The position numbers and the translations under genes were made by a program. Below, one piece after another: positions 45,561-55,621 of a stretch of DNA of 64,000 nucleotides. How positions within the stretch are numbered: position 1 is the first letter of the stretch; the number at the start of each line of letters is the position of its first letter. The notes beneath the pieces were generated by a model that saw only the letters and a program-made list of their open reading frames with translations, did no database searches and had not been told where the DNA came from. The stretch lies in NCBI GenBank assembly GCA_022559845.1, contig CM040117.1:147688732-147752731 (forward strand), written 5' to 3'. This stretch comes from Amorphophallus konjac (Eukaryota; Streptophyta; Magnoliopsida; Alismatales; Araceae).

Positions 45561-46284
45561 ACCCCCTATTTCAATAAAAAATGAAAGAACCACAATAAAT
45601 CACAACGCAAAAAAGGGAGAAAAGAATAGATAATAATAACATAATGAAACCCGCTCCACAGCCTCGTTTCTCCCCGAGACCCGGTGTGAAGGGAATAACA
45701 ACGTCGCTCCGCTAAGTCGGATTTGGACTTCGGGAACAACCCCGATATGGCCATGATCTGGCACTGCCTTGAGCTCGATAAATCGGACCCATTTCCATTG
45801 GGATTTGATCCCGCTCTTTTATTAAATTTGTCGTATACTTGCCATACATTTGCACGGGTTTTGTATCCGCCTTCCTCAAGCTTTCAACATGGACTTCCGT
45901 CCGAACACGGAATGGTCGGTAAGCGACCGACATGATTTAAGCATTTCCACCCCATCGAGGGCCATTTTTCACGCGACTTGCGAATTTAAATACTCTGTTT
46001 CATTAATGTTAATTTTAGGCCGTAGGGCCCCTTTTCCAAGCGATCAATCAAGGGTTTTCCTCTCTCCGAGGGGATGTAATTAGCATCGTGACCTTCGCAG
46101 CGCGGCGGGTTTTCTGTCTCGACACGATATCCACTATCGTCTAATTAGTCAGACGGCGTGCACCTGTGGCTTCTTCGAAGCCTGAATAAATTGTCACTTT
46201 GTGACTGGCATGCCCACGCACTAAATAAACTAATAAATGAATTGAATAAACGAATGAAAAGATAATCCCAAAAGTACATCCACA

Positions 46285-48042
46285 GCTAATTAACTCTGTT
46301 AATCCTAAGCTTTGGAAGTTGATTTATCATGGTCCTAACAAATTTCCTCTAGATGAGATAATGCGGTCTGAAGATGACAAACTGAAGAACCATGATAATG
46401 GTACAGTCCTAAGTTTATTGCAAGCTGCCGTCGATACTAACATGTTTCCAATTGTCTCATTATGTAGGACGACAAAGGAGCTCATGGATTCTTTGATCAA
46501 GGCTCAAGAGGAAAAGATGGATGACCTGTGTCTTATGGCCGATAAACTTGACACATCGAGCAAGGAAAGCTCCGAGGTAAACTCTGACAGCGATGAAATT
46601 TCATTTGAGGAACTATTAAATGCTTATGAAGAACGGTCGGATGAATATAAGAGAATCAAGGCTTAAAATAGAAAGCTCAAAAAGAAATCTAAAGACACTT
46701 TCCATGAAAATGGTTCTTGTGATAAATGCTCTGAGTTTGAAAATGAACTCTTACTGCACGATGTTGATAGTCACAAAGAAACCATATCTTGTTTACGAAA
46801 TGAAAATTAAGCTCTCAAGAATAAAATTAATCAAATGGAGAAAATTGAGAATGAGCTAAGAAATCAGCTGAAATCAGATTCTGTCGATCATGATCTTTGT
46901 AATGAATTGATTATGAATGATAAACTTGCAAAAGAAAATGAAAAGTTGAAACAATTAAACAACGCCATGTCTGAAAGACCACTCATTCTAGAAAAAGGAA
47001 AATCCATTGTTGTAAATGTTGAAATTTAAAAATTACATGTGCTAGAACGGGAGATTGAGAATTATAAAATTGCCAATAGAGTGTTAAATGAAAGTGTTGT
47101 TTGCTGTGAACAAGAGATTGCTAGTTATAAGCTGTATGTTGCACACTTGAAAATGAAATCAATGAATTGAATAACTCATTGTCTAAATTTGTCAAAGGGA
47201 AAGACAATCTCTATAAAATCTTGGGGACCAAGGTGAATTTTCAACGGGAAGGACTAGGGTATGATCCTAGTAAAAAGAAAGCTTTTGGTCTGAAAACGCA
47301 AACCTCATTTGTGCATACTTCCTACTCTTCTAACACCTCGAATGTATCCTATGATGAGCAAATCAAATCAAAATCTCAAGCTCAATCAAGGACCAAGAAA
47401 TCTGACCCACCATCTAAATATCTAAATGGTCCTAAAAATCAAAAGGGAATGGTTGATGCTCATAAGAGTCAAATGAAGAATGAACACACGAGAAAACTTT
47501 CCAATATTGTCAGTTGTTTTTATTATGGTAAACCTAGACATGTGATGGAAAGCCGCTACACAAAGCAAGATGATGATTTTCATGCTATACATGGTAAATT
47601 TGACTTTCAAAGAAGATTCAGTGATATACATGTTGCTCATGGAAAAGCATGTTCAACTTATAAGAAAAATATGTTTGAAAGAACAAATGCTTCTAATAAG
47701 CAAAAATGATTTTTAAGCAGAAAATCGTGTTCTTGTTATCACTGTGGAAAACCCGGTCACATAGAGAAACATTGCTTGTTATTGAAAAGGAAAAACAAGT
47801 TTCATGCTCAAAGTGATAAACTTCATGTCCATACACAGAAATTCACTACTTCTGCATATACAAAGAAAATTGGTAAGAATGCATGCTGTCACTATTGTGG
47901 TGAATTTGGACACTTCATGAATAATTGCTTCTGGATGAAAAATGATGATTTGATTGCCATTAAAAGATGGAAAGTATTTTCTGGAGGTGCTACTAATCAT
48001 CGAGGACCCAAGGAGACTTGGGTACCTAAACTCTCTAAATGA
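46285..48042 (+). pseudogene. GO-4 gag, decayed
   Basis: The first part reads NPKLWKLIYHGPNKFPLDE-like, homologous to GO-1 and GO-2 gag after their first 35 residues, and preserves the Trp that is a stop in GO-2. A coiled-coil region follows with stops at 46664, 46808 and 47027 in the same frame. A frameshift falls between about 47030 and 47167. In the new frame come the conserved VNFQREGLGYDPSKKKAF block, a degenerate knuckle, a stop at 47707, then two good knuckles (CYHCGKPGHIEKHC, CHYCGEFGHFMNNC) and the family end TWVPKLSK at 48042. Non-functional. Confidence 0.72.
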
Positions 48043-48351
48043 GAACCTTGTTGCAGGAATGCCTTGAGGCTCATGAAGAAATTGATAAAAAACAAAGGTC
48101 TCTCAAGGCAAAGGTGAGGAAATAAAAGTTTTTTTTTAAATCTGCAGTAGCTCTTGGTCTAGATGTTAGTTCTCTTATGACATGTATGGACTCTGAAACT
48201 TTGAATAAGTTTTTGGTTCTCTTCTACTATGTAGAGAATGTCTGATTGGCTGAAAAGATATGAATAAATTGAGAAGTGTGTATGAGGTCATTATGGCTAT
48301 TGAATATTTTTCAATCTGAATTGCATGAGCACATTTGAGATTAACTGAGTA

Positions 48352-48413
48352 TCTGATATATCAATGGTGATCTGCAGAAAGACAGATTTAGTCTATCTAG
48401 AACTCCCACCATG
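48352..48413 (+). other. Cloverleaf-like RNA motif, copy H, truncated
   Basis: Starts TCTGATATATCAATGG. Hairpin 2 AGA(C)AGA-TTTAG-TCTATCT is recognisable. The rest is removed at the LTR-X junction. It lies 310 nt after the gag stop, the usual place of the first copy. Confidence 0.55.
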
Positions 48414-49550
48414 TGTCACTCCCCGAGATTATGCAGCGGAAACACTCGGGAACGTGAACAGTCGGCTAGTACGTCTCGAGCAAGCAATATAATCAGAGCG
48501 CAAGACAATCACATAAAAGTAATTGCACCAATAATTCATTCAAAACTTTAACTTTATTCTTTTATCAAATAATCTCAAAGTACATAAGATCTTTGACTCT
48601 TTACTAGACTTAATAAAATAAAATTACATCATGACTCGACTAGACTTAATGACTATGGCTTTTCTCGATCATATATCCTTCAATCGCTCTCGGACCCGTT
48701 ACTTGTGTAATCCGAATCCGATTCACTTGTACTTTCTGAAACATTGAGAAAGTAGGTAATGAGCACACTTGCCCAGTAGGTATCTTCGTATCAACATAAT
48801 GGCAAGTTTAAGTGATTAGCATTTTAGCTCTAGGGAATAAGATAAATCATGCAAATACGATGAAACACGTATATAACCAAGTAACAAGATACAATCAAGT
48901 ACGAGATATGAGAATAGGATTTATCGATCAAGAAATTAAATTTGGCCTTTTCATGAACAAGAATGTAACTAGAATGTACCTTTCATAACCATGAAGGCCA
49001 TGCACTAGAAAGTCATGTAACAAGTAAGAAAGTACTATTCGCTTAAAAGCAAGTACTTCGTGAATTTACGTGGATCCCGTGGATATTTCACTTATTTATA
49101 GAGAAAGTACTCCCAGCGCAATGCGACGCCAGTGGCATCATACCCCATGGTTTACAGTCTGTTTCCGACAATCAGTCGAGGGGACTAGCATAGAGCCCTT
49201 GAACACAATCAGTGCTCGAACTGCATCTTCAAGTATAAATCAAGCTACTTCCACGTTTATAACAATAATGCGGCCAATAATGTACAAGTTCAATAATAAT
49301 TCCATGATAAGGTAACCAAGGTATAGAACGTACCAATAGTTGATCATGAGATTTCAAGAAATGCATTAATAACTAGGTTATGCTATAGAGAAAATTCGGC
49401 AGCATAACGGTACATTCAATATCTTTCATAACTTTAACATTGACTTATTAACATAGGTGCAGAGTCCAGATAATTATAAGACTATTCATGAACTCAAGAA
49501 AACAAACCCTAAAGGTTAAATCTTGGGTTAGACATAATCAGGAAGCAAAT

Positions 49551-49729
49551 GGTCATTTATTGGGCCGTTTAAATACAGAAAGTGGTCTAATCTTGGACCG
49601 TTTCATAAGACAGAGCCGTTATATGAGAAAAACCATCTGGGGCTTTGCGGTCTAGTGGATGGCCATTTAGTATCCATTAGCGGTCTAGTGCAGGGCCGCT
49701 TACAGAATCAGACGGTCGTTCATATGGCC
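49551..49729 (-). repeat. 33-bp-period dyad array in LTR-X
   Basis: 16-bp units of form GGTC-8nt-GGCC or GACC start at 49551, 49584, 49649, 49682 and 49714. A decayed unit is expected near 49616. Spacing is 32-33 bp. Confidence 0.75.
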
Positions 49730-50285
49730 GCTAAGGTCCAGAATACATAAAACACCGGTAAAGGTGCTTTCTAGATAATGGACTTTAATGGTACAACCAG
49801 CTTGACGTCCTAATGGGAATCCCAAGCTCGCGGAGTCTTATGGAGGCCTTGAAACAAGATTGCCTAGTCTGTTGGAAGGAATATCCAAAGGAGAGGTTAT
49901 CAAGTCCAAGATTATGTACTTAATGTCTAAAAAGTGTAACTAATGACAACATACCGGGATATGTGCCATGTACTTAAGAAAAATGACTCTTAGAAGAGAG
50001 AGAATCATGATAAAACAACGATCAACATGAATCCTCTATCATTTCAAACATGTATTTATTACAAGAGTATATGATTTTGGATCATAAATTAACATAAGTT
50101 AAAATAATACCAATGTGCATAAAAATATGAAATCTACTATGATGAACAAGAAATCAACTAAGTATATGAAACCAGTATCCAAACCAGGAATAAAACTTAG
50201 TTAACTAGACTTATCATACAATAATTATGGCTAATCTGCAATATGTTTCGGGTTAACAATATTACAGAAATCAGAAAATGAAAAT

Positions 50286-50365
50286 GGCCTAGTATAGGAC
50301 CATTTCAATATGGCTAGCGGCCTATCGTACGACCGCTAGAGTTTCTGGCGGTCAACAGGAAGACT
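50286..50365 (-). repeat. Second dyad array in LTR-X
   Basis: GGCC-TAGTATAG-GACC (50286-50301) and GGCC-TATCGTAC-GACC (50319-50334), 33 bp apart. A weaker third (GGTC-AACAGGAA-GACT) starts at 50350. Confidence 0.65.
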
Positions 50366-51187
50366 GTTTCCTCCTATGTTATCGAAAACTAAATAATAAT
50401 AAGACAAAATACTAATCCAAGACATATCATGCCTGGAAATCAACATAAATAAACTTCTGTAGCATGATAGAACGAATATAGGCCAACAATATGCATAGGT
50501 TTATATAATAAACAAGAAAATTTCCTTTTTACTCCATTAGGGCTAGTTCATGCATGAGGATTATACTAGATGCATAGTCATAATGAAAACATAAAATTCT
50601 CAAGGTACAATGCATGAAATTGCATGAAATTAGAGAGATTTTATTCCTGACTTCGAGTTTAAGCCATCCATGAGATAACCTACCTCTGTCTTGGGCTTTA
50701 GACTGTGAATTTAAGGCTGAAAGTCAACCCTAGTTCTGCACGTTCCGTGCTAAATAAGCAACTTCACACCCTTGTATCTCTTGATTCCCTTGACCTAAGG
50801 ACGTGAAATTTTGAGGGTAAGAAGAGGGTACAATAAGGAACAAATTGTTCTAAAGAACCTCTATCTAATTTGTAACGCCCAAGAAAATTCTGGGATTTAA
50901 GATATAAATATAAAAATTATTTAAAAGGCTATTTAAATAAATTATGAGTAATTAATTCCAATTATTATGGCCCTACACTAGTCCAAGAGGATTGGGCCCA
51001 TATAATAAACCCAATAGGCCCAAGAGATTATTTTGGACCTTAGCCCAAATTCTAGAAGCCTACAATTAATGTATTCTTGGAATTTAAGAGATAATGACTA
51101 CTTAGTAAGATAAATTAAGGAATAATACATAGGATAAAGCAATGAAGAGTTTGAACCAATTCAAATTTGGTGCTCATGAGGGCAAAC

Positions 51188-51236
51188 GGTCTATTGCGAG
51201 ACCGCAAGGGCACAGTAAACGGTCTAGAGCTAGACC
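51188..51236 (+). repeat. Dyad pair in plus-strand LTR-X
   Basis: GGTCT-ATTGCG-AGACC at 51188-51203 and GGTCTAG-AG-CTAGACC at 51221-51236. 33 bp apart, same length as the units at 49.6 kb. Confidence 0.75.
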
Positions 51237-51414
51237 GCTAGGCTCTGTCAGTTCCGTGAGTGTAAGAAAACATGAAAAGATTAGATTTTTGGCATCCAAA
51301 TCATATAGGATCGACCCTATCTATTAATTATATAAGTTTAAAAGGTTAGTAGATCGAATTGGAAGCCTAGTTTGGACTCTAAGTTCGTTCTAATCCTCAA
51401 CCCTAGCTAAAATC

Positions 51415-51422
51415 TATAAATA
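51415..51422 (+). promoter_or_regulatory. TATA box in LTR-X
   Basis: TATAAATA, about 545 bp into the LTR and about 180 bp after the dyad pair. Confidence 0.5.
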
Positions 51423-52469
51423 GATCCCAGATTTGACATGCGCGACCCCTACTTTGGCTCGCGTAGAACTGAGGTAAGGAGGTTGAATTAGAGGTAAGTT
51501 TCTTCTAGGAAGTTGTTTATTTTTGTTATATCTAACTCTCATCAAAAGTTTGTTTTAGGAGATCAAGTGTACAAAGAGTTAGAGGCTTCTAAAGTCGTAG
51601 ATTCAATCCAAGAAAATCAAGAATTAGTGTGTCTAACCCAGATTGATCAAGGGGATTCGAAGCCCAAAACAAGGTAATTAGATAGAGGTTCTTTAGAGTT
51701 ATTTGTTCCTCATAGTATCCTATTCTTACCCTCAAAATTTCATGTCCATAGGATAAGAGAATCAGGAGATAGAAGGACGTGAAGTTGCTGGTTCGGTTTA
51801 GGACGAGCAGAGAATTAGGGGCGACTTTCAGCCTTAAATTAGGAATCTAAAGTCTAGGAAAGTGGTAGGTTATCTCATGGATGGCTTAAACATTATGTCA
51901 AGAATAAAATCCCTTCTGTTTCATTTGATTTCATGCATTGTACCTTGAGAATTTCATGTTTTATTGGGACTGTGCATCTAGTTAGTCTTCATGCATAATT
52001 CTTAGCTTTAATGAAGTAAAAATGGAATTTATTGTTATTCACATAACCCTATGCATATTGTTGGTGTTGGCCCAGAGAGATGGCAGACAAGAAGGGGGGT
52101 TGAATTGTCTCTTAACAGAGATGGTGGATTTTAAAAACAACTCCAACTAATAGCAACGGAAATAAAATTAACTACGTTAATTAGCATAAACTCAAGTGAG
52201 GTTAAAAGAATTCTCTCAATCTTTCCGATCTCACACGGATATACAATGCAAAGAACGAGTTAACTATGCCCAAGTACAAATAGCAGAGGTAGCAGTGTGT
52301 AGTAGAGCAGTGAAATAAAATCTATAAATTGAATTGTGAACGGAGATAGAGGAAATGGATAATCACACAGGCAACCACAATGAACATAGAGATTTTTAGG
52401 TGGTTCGGGACCACGACGGGCTCCCTACGTCCACCCCTCACCGAACCTAGTGAGGCTTCACTACCACGC

Positions 52470-52712
52470 TACGAACCGTAGCAACACGGGGACGAACCCC
52501 AACCACACACACGCTGCTTCCGCAGTAATATCCACACGGGGACAAGCCCCAAAATGTTGCCTCTGTAGCACACACACACACAACGTCGGGGAACACACCC
52601 CTGACACTAAAACCACACTAAGTCACTGCTCCATCTACACACACGGACTCGGGGAAACTCGCTCCGTAATGAATCCACACACGCGGAGATGCAACTCCGC
52701 CCACACACAACA
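52470..52712 (-). repeat. (TG)n-linked hairpin string, GO-3 LTR
   Basis: Plus-strand view: CTACG-AAC-CGTAG, GGGG-ACGAA-CCCC, CTGC-TTCC-GCAG, GGGG-ACAAG-CCCC, GTCGGGG-AACACA-CCCCTGAC and GCGGAG-ATGCAA-CTCCGC, separated by CACACA runs. Different stems from GO-1 and GO-2, same architecture and place. Confidence 0.7.
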
Positions 52713-53213
52713 ATATTCAGTTTGATAAACGGAAGGATATACAATAAACGCCCAAATATAAATCTATGCCCAAATGAAGATAAGAAAATAGGTTAACAAG
52801 ATTTTCCCTTTTATCTTCAACACAACTCGGAGATACTATGGAAGGGTGCTTTGGAGCGAATGAACCATAAGTGGAAGTGGCCAGCCCCTTGAAGAAACGT
52901 GCGCCCAAACCAGCAGACGATGAAGAGCAGCAACAGCGCCTCCAGATCTGGACACTGGGTCGTGAGAAGTAGTCTTGAGCGGCTCCTCCTTTCTCCTCCA
53001 GCAGATGAGTCACCCTCTCCCTTCGTTCCTGCAATCAGATGGAAAGTATTAGCCCAAAAGATATCTCCTTCGATGGAGATCGCAGCCTACTTATGCAAGA
53101 ATGAAGGTAGCAGCAAAAAGACCATAAAGCCCCTCTAAAAACCCATCAGATACACACCCATGTTAGAAAGTGGGTTTCGAAACTGATTCGTAAAACCCGT
53201 TCCGAACGAACCA

Positions 53214-53468
53214 GACAAAGTGTCGACTCTTAGAGTCAACACTTTTGTCAAGGTTTTCTGTCCCGAACACAAAATAGCATCCAGGACAAAAGTGTCGACT
53301 CTCATAGTCGACACTTTTTGTTGAGAGTTCTGCCAGAAGACAAAAATCAACTCACTGGACAAAAGTGTCGACTCATAGAGTCGACACTTTTTGTCAGCAT
53401 ATCAGAAATCAACGCAGACAGAACCTACTGAAATAAGTGTCGACTCCTAGAGTCGACACTTTTACTGA
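53214..53468 (-). repeat. Array of four 36-bp GTCGAC hairpins, GO-3 LTR
   Basis: Near-perfect inverted repeats beginning at about 53214, 53285, 53358 and 53430. Arms are like AAAAGTGTCGACTC with a 3-5 nt loop. Core pairs at 53222/53235, 53294/53307, 53367/53380 and 53439/53452 are 13 bp apart. The period is 72-73 bp. The intervening 35 bp are diverged. Confidence 0.85.
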
Positions 53469-54878
53469 CAGAACTGAAAAATCAATAAAACTTCATTGAA
53501 ACCCTACAAAACCTCTCCCAAACATTAAAAACAAATAACCATGTATTGAAAACAAGGTATTGGCATGAATTAAGTCGCATTCCAACACAAGCCAATGAAT
53601 GTGTCAAACATATTGAATTTCAAACCACTTCTAGAATTAATAACACTCTCGAACCCCCTCTTATGAAAACATGATATTACCAAGTGAATAACATGGTTAG
53701 AGGGTCTTAAAAACACCAAACAACCTTGGATTCATTTAGAGAAAAATGAACCAAGATGAACAACACACTAACTACCACGGATATCCAAGAACAAATATGC
53801 ATGAAAACACTTGTAAACCGAATACATGAAAACCACTTCAAACCCATTCAAGGCAATTAAAAATTAAATGCAAAAGTGAAATATTACCATGGATCCATGA
53901 ATTGATGGCAGAATGGAACCTGCACATTATGGATATTCACTTCATAACAAAGTTAGATCAATGCATTTGAAATACGTAATCACTACGCCATTTTCAACTC
54001 ATCTTATCACACTTAACTATCTCAATCAACCTGCAGTATAGAATGCTAATATGCAACTTCAAGAGAAGTACATTCAGACATGGAAACCCCAATTCCAGTA
54101 TGGTTCACATAAAAATTCATTCATCCAACTTTGCCAAGGGATCAAATGATGGGGAGCACTCTGAACCTGCAATGTTAGAAGCTCAACCTCATGACAACAT
54201 TAAGCCAATGTATATGAAGAAGCTAATATCATGATTGATCTTCACATGTAATTTCTTCATCAATCTATAAATCGGAATTTAGAATTGCACCCATGCATAT
54301 AAGTGAATTAAGTTCAGATCAAGAATCTTCACTTCAGTCCAAACCCATTCAGAGTTCAGTTCAAAAATAGTTTAGCAAAATCAGACTCGGTTCATTGATA
54401 GCAATCCATTGCAAAGCATTTGAAAGAACCGAAACCTCAAAAGTTGACTTTTAGCCCATCAGGAGTTGACTTTGTATTCACCCCTTTTTAGCACCAAATA
54501 TAATGACTAAAAGGAAAGATTAGAGCATCATGCAGCCTAGTTACCAAAGTTGATGAAAACACCTTGGCAACATATGAGCCTTGGAAAATCAGTGCAGAAA
54601 GTGCTTAAAGCACACACACATCAAGAGAGGTATCAACTCCACTAAATAGAAAGATATGTGACTCTATTTTACCATGATTCACATAAATTAAATATGTCAG
54701 CATTCAAGCTCATAACACATGGACAGAAACCAGAAAACCCATGAAGAATATGCATGATAAACCCTTAGAATGAAGTGCATTGAGAGAGACCCATGGTAAG
54801 GTCTATGCACATGAAGCATAGGTCTAAGCATATCAAACATAGGTCGATGCATGATTGCATGTGAAGGAATATGAAGGA

Positions 54879-54910
54879 CAGGTCGACTCCCAGAGTGGGT
54901 GAGGTCGACT
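54879..54910 (-). repeat. Single GTCGAC pair, GO-3 LTR
   Basis: GTCGAC at 54882 and 54904, 22 bp apart, near the start of the LTR. Confidence 0.6.
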
Positions 54911-55114
54911 CTTCAGACCACACAAGTCCAAGCATGCAAACCTACAAAACAAGATATCAACAGTAAGCTCTCCATAACACAAAATGATCAATGAGTATTT
55001 TCCACAATACTCACACATAATATTTTCACTTTTATTCATACGCAAAGCACACAATATATTGTAATCATCAAAACCATTATCAAAGATAAAGAGGGGAGTG
55101 CACCGAACCCAACA

Positions 55115-55443
55115 ATCTTCCCCTTTTTGATGATGACAATATATTGTGGCCACTACTAAGATTCTCTCCCCCTTTGACATTATCAAAAAGTGGGGGTGTA
55201 GAGGAACACTCAAAAGTTAAATGAAATTGAATAGCGCACGAACTCAGCAATGACCTACCATGAAAGGAAGGTGTGAAAGCCATGAGCACCAAGCAAGAAA
55301 ATCAGAATTGACGTGCAATATGCAAGATTTTTGAAATATGTCCAGATGCTCAATTTTGAGATATGTTCAAAAAGTATAACCAAACTATGCACAAGGAGTA
55401 TTATCAAACTAAACTATGTGCAAGTGCTACGCCAAAGAGCACA
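55115..55443 (-). other. GO-3 polypurine tract and end of internal region
   Basis: Minus strand AAAAAGGGGAAGAT directly before the LTR. Further GGGGGAGAG tract near 55175. No coding content. Confidence 0.65.
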
Positions 55444-55621
55444 TTTTTTTTGTATAAAGCCAGTCATCTAGGAAGAGAATAGGGAGAGTGCACCCCCATC
55501 CAAAGGATGGGAATGTTCTCACTCCACCAATCACCTACTAGATGCTCATTTTATTGCTATCAAAATGTGGTTACATCATCAATAGAGGATAGAGCCTCTT
55601 GTATGTGAAATGAGGAAAGTC

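Larger units (their letters stand above)
41767..46277 (+). repeat. TAT-B 3' LTR (right end inferred)
   Basis: Starts TGTGGACACTAAAAAAAA after a purine tract, as many Tat LTRs do. A CATATAAGA box lies at 42412. The right end is placed at GTACA (46277) because GO-4 gag homology begins right after. That gives 4.5 kb, long but within the range of Ogre-type LTRs. It contains TA/TG microsatellites and three GTCGAC clusters. Reading frames here (42183-42509, 43287-43541, 44323-44856) have no domain I recognise. It could also be a composite of more than one repeat. Confidence 0.4.
46278..48413 (+). mobile_element. GO-4: gag-only element fragment
   Basis: Gag and a short post-gag stretch of a GO-family element. 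The left side, including LTR, primer site and the first gag codons, is cut off where TAT-B ends. The right side is cut by LTR-X inside a cloverleaf motif. More decayed than GO-1 to GO-3. Confidence 0.65.
48414..50870 (-). repeat. LTR-X piece, minus strand
   Basis: On the minus strand it begins in mid-LTR (AATTAGATAGAGG at 50870) and ends CGGGGAGTGACA at 48414. Non-coding. 50483-50870 is the inverse of 51676-52064. It contains two arrays of 16-bp dyads. The class (Ty3 or other) cannot be decided without internal sequence. A frame at 49070-49315 looks accidental. Confidence 0.55.
50483..52064. repeat. Inverted repeat, arms about 388 bp
   Basis: 50483-50870 is the reverse complement of 51676-52064 with scattered mismatches and small gaps. 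The 805-bp loop is the start of the plus-strand LTR-X. Confidence 0.8.
50871..52064 (+). repeat. LTR-X piece, plus strand
   Basis: Starts TGTAACGCCC, a common plant LTR start. TATA box at 51415. Two dyads at 51188 and 51221. It is cut at 52064 by the GO-3 LTR. Combining both pieces, the LTR would be about 3.3 kb. A frame at 51142-51327 spans the dyads and is not taken as a gene. Confidence 0.6.
52065..55114 (-). repeat. GO-3 3' LTR
   Basis: On the minus strand it starts TGTTGGGTTCGG (55114) after AAAAAGGGGAAGAT, and ends GGGCCAACA (52065). About 3.05 kb. It carries the (TG)n hairpin string, the main GTCGAC hairpin array and one GTCGAC pair near its start. Nothing coding. Confidence 0.7.

Noticed and set aside
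53214..53468. CRISPR-like array (36-bp palindromic repeats, about 36-bp spacers)
   Set aside because: Only four degenerate units, inside a plant retrotransposon LTR, spacers partly related, no cas genes. It is one version of the LTR palindrome arrays.
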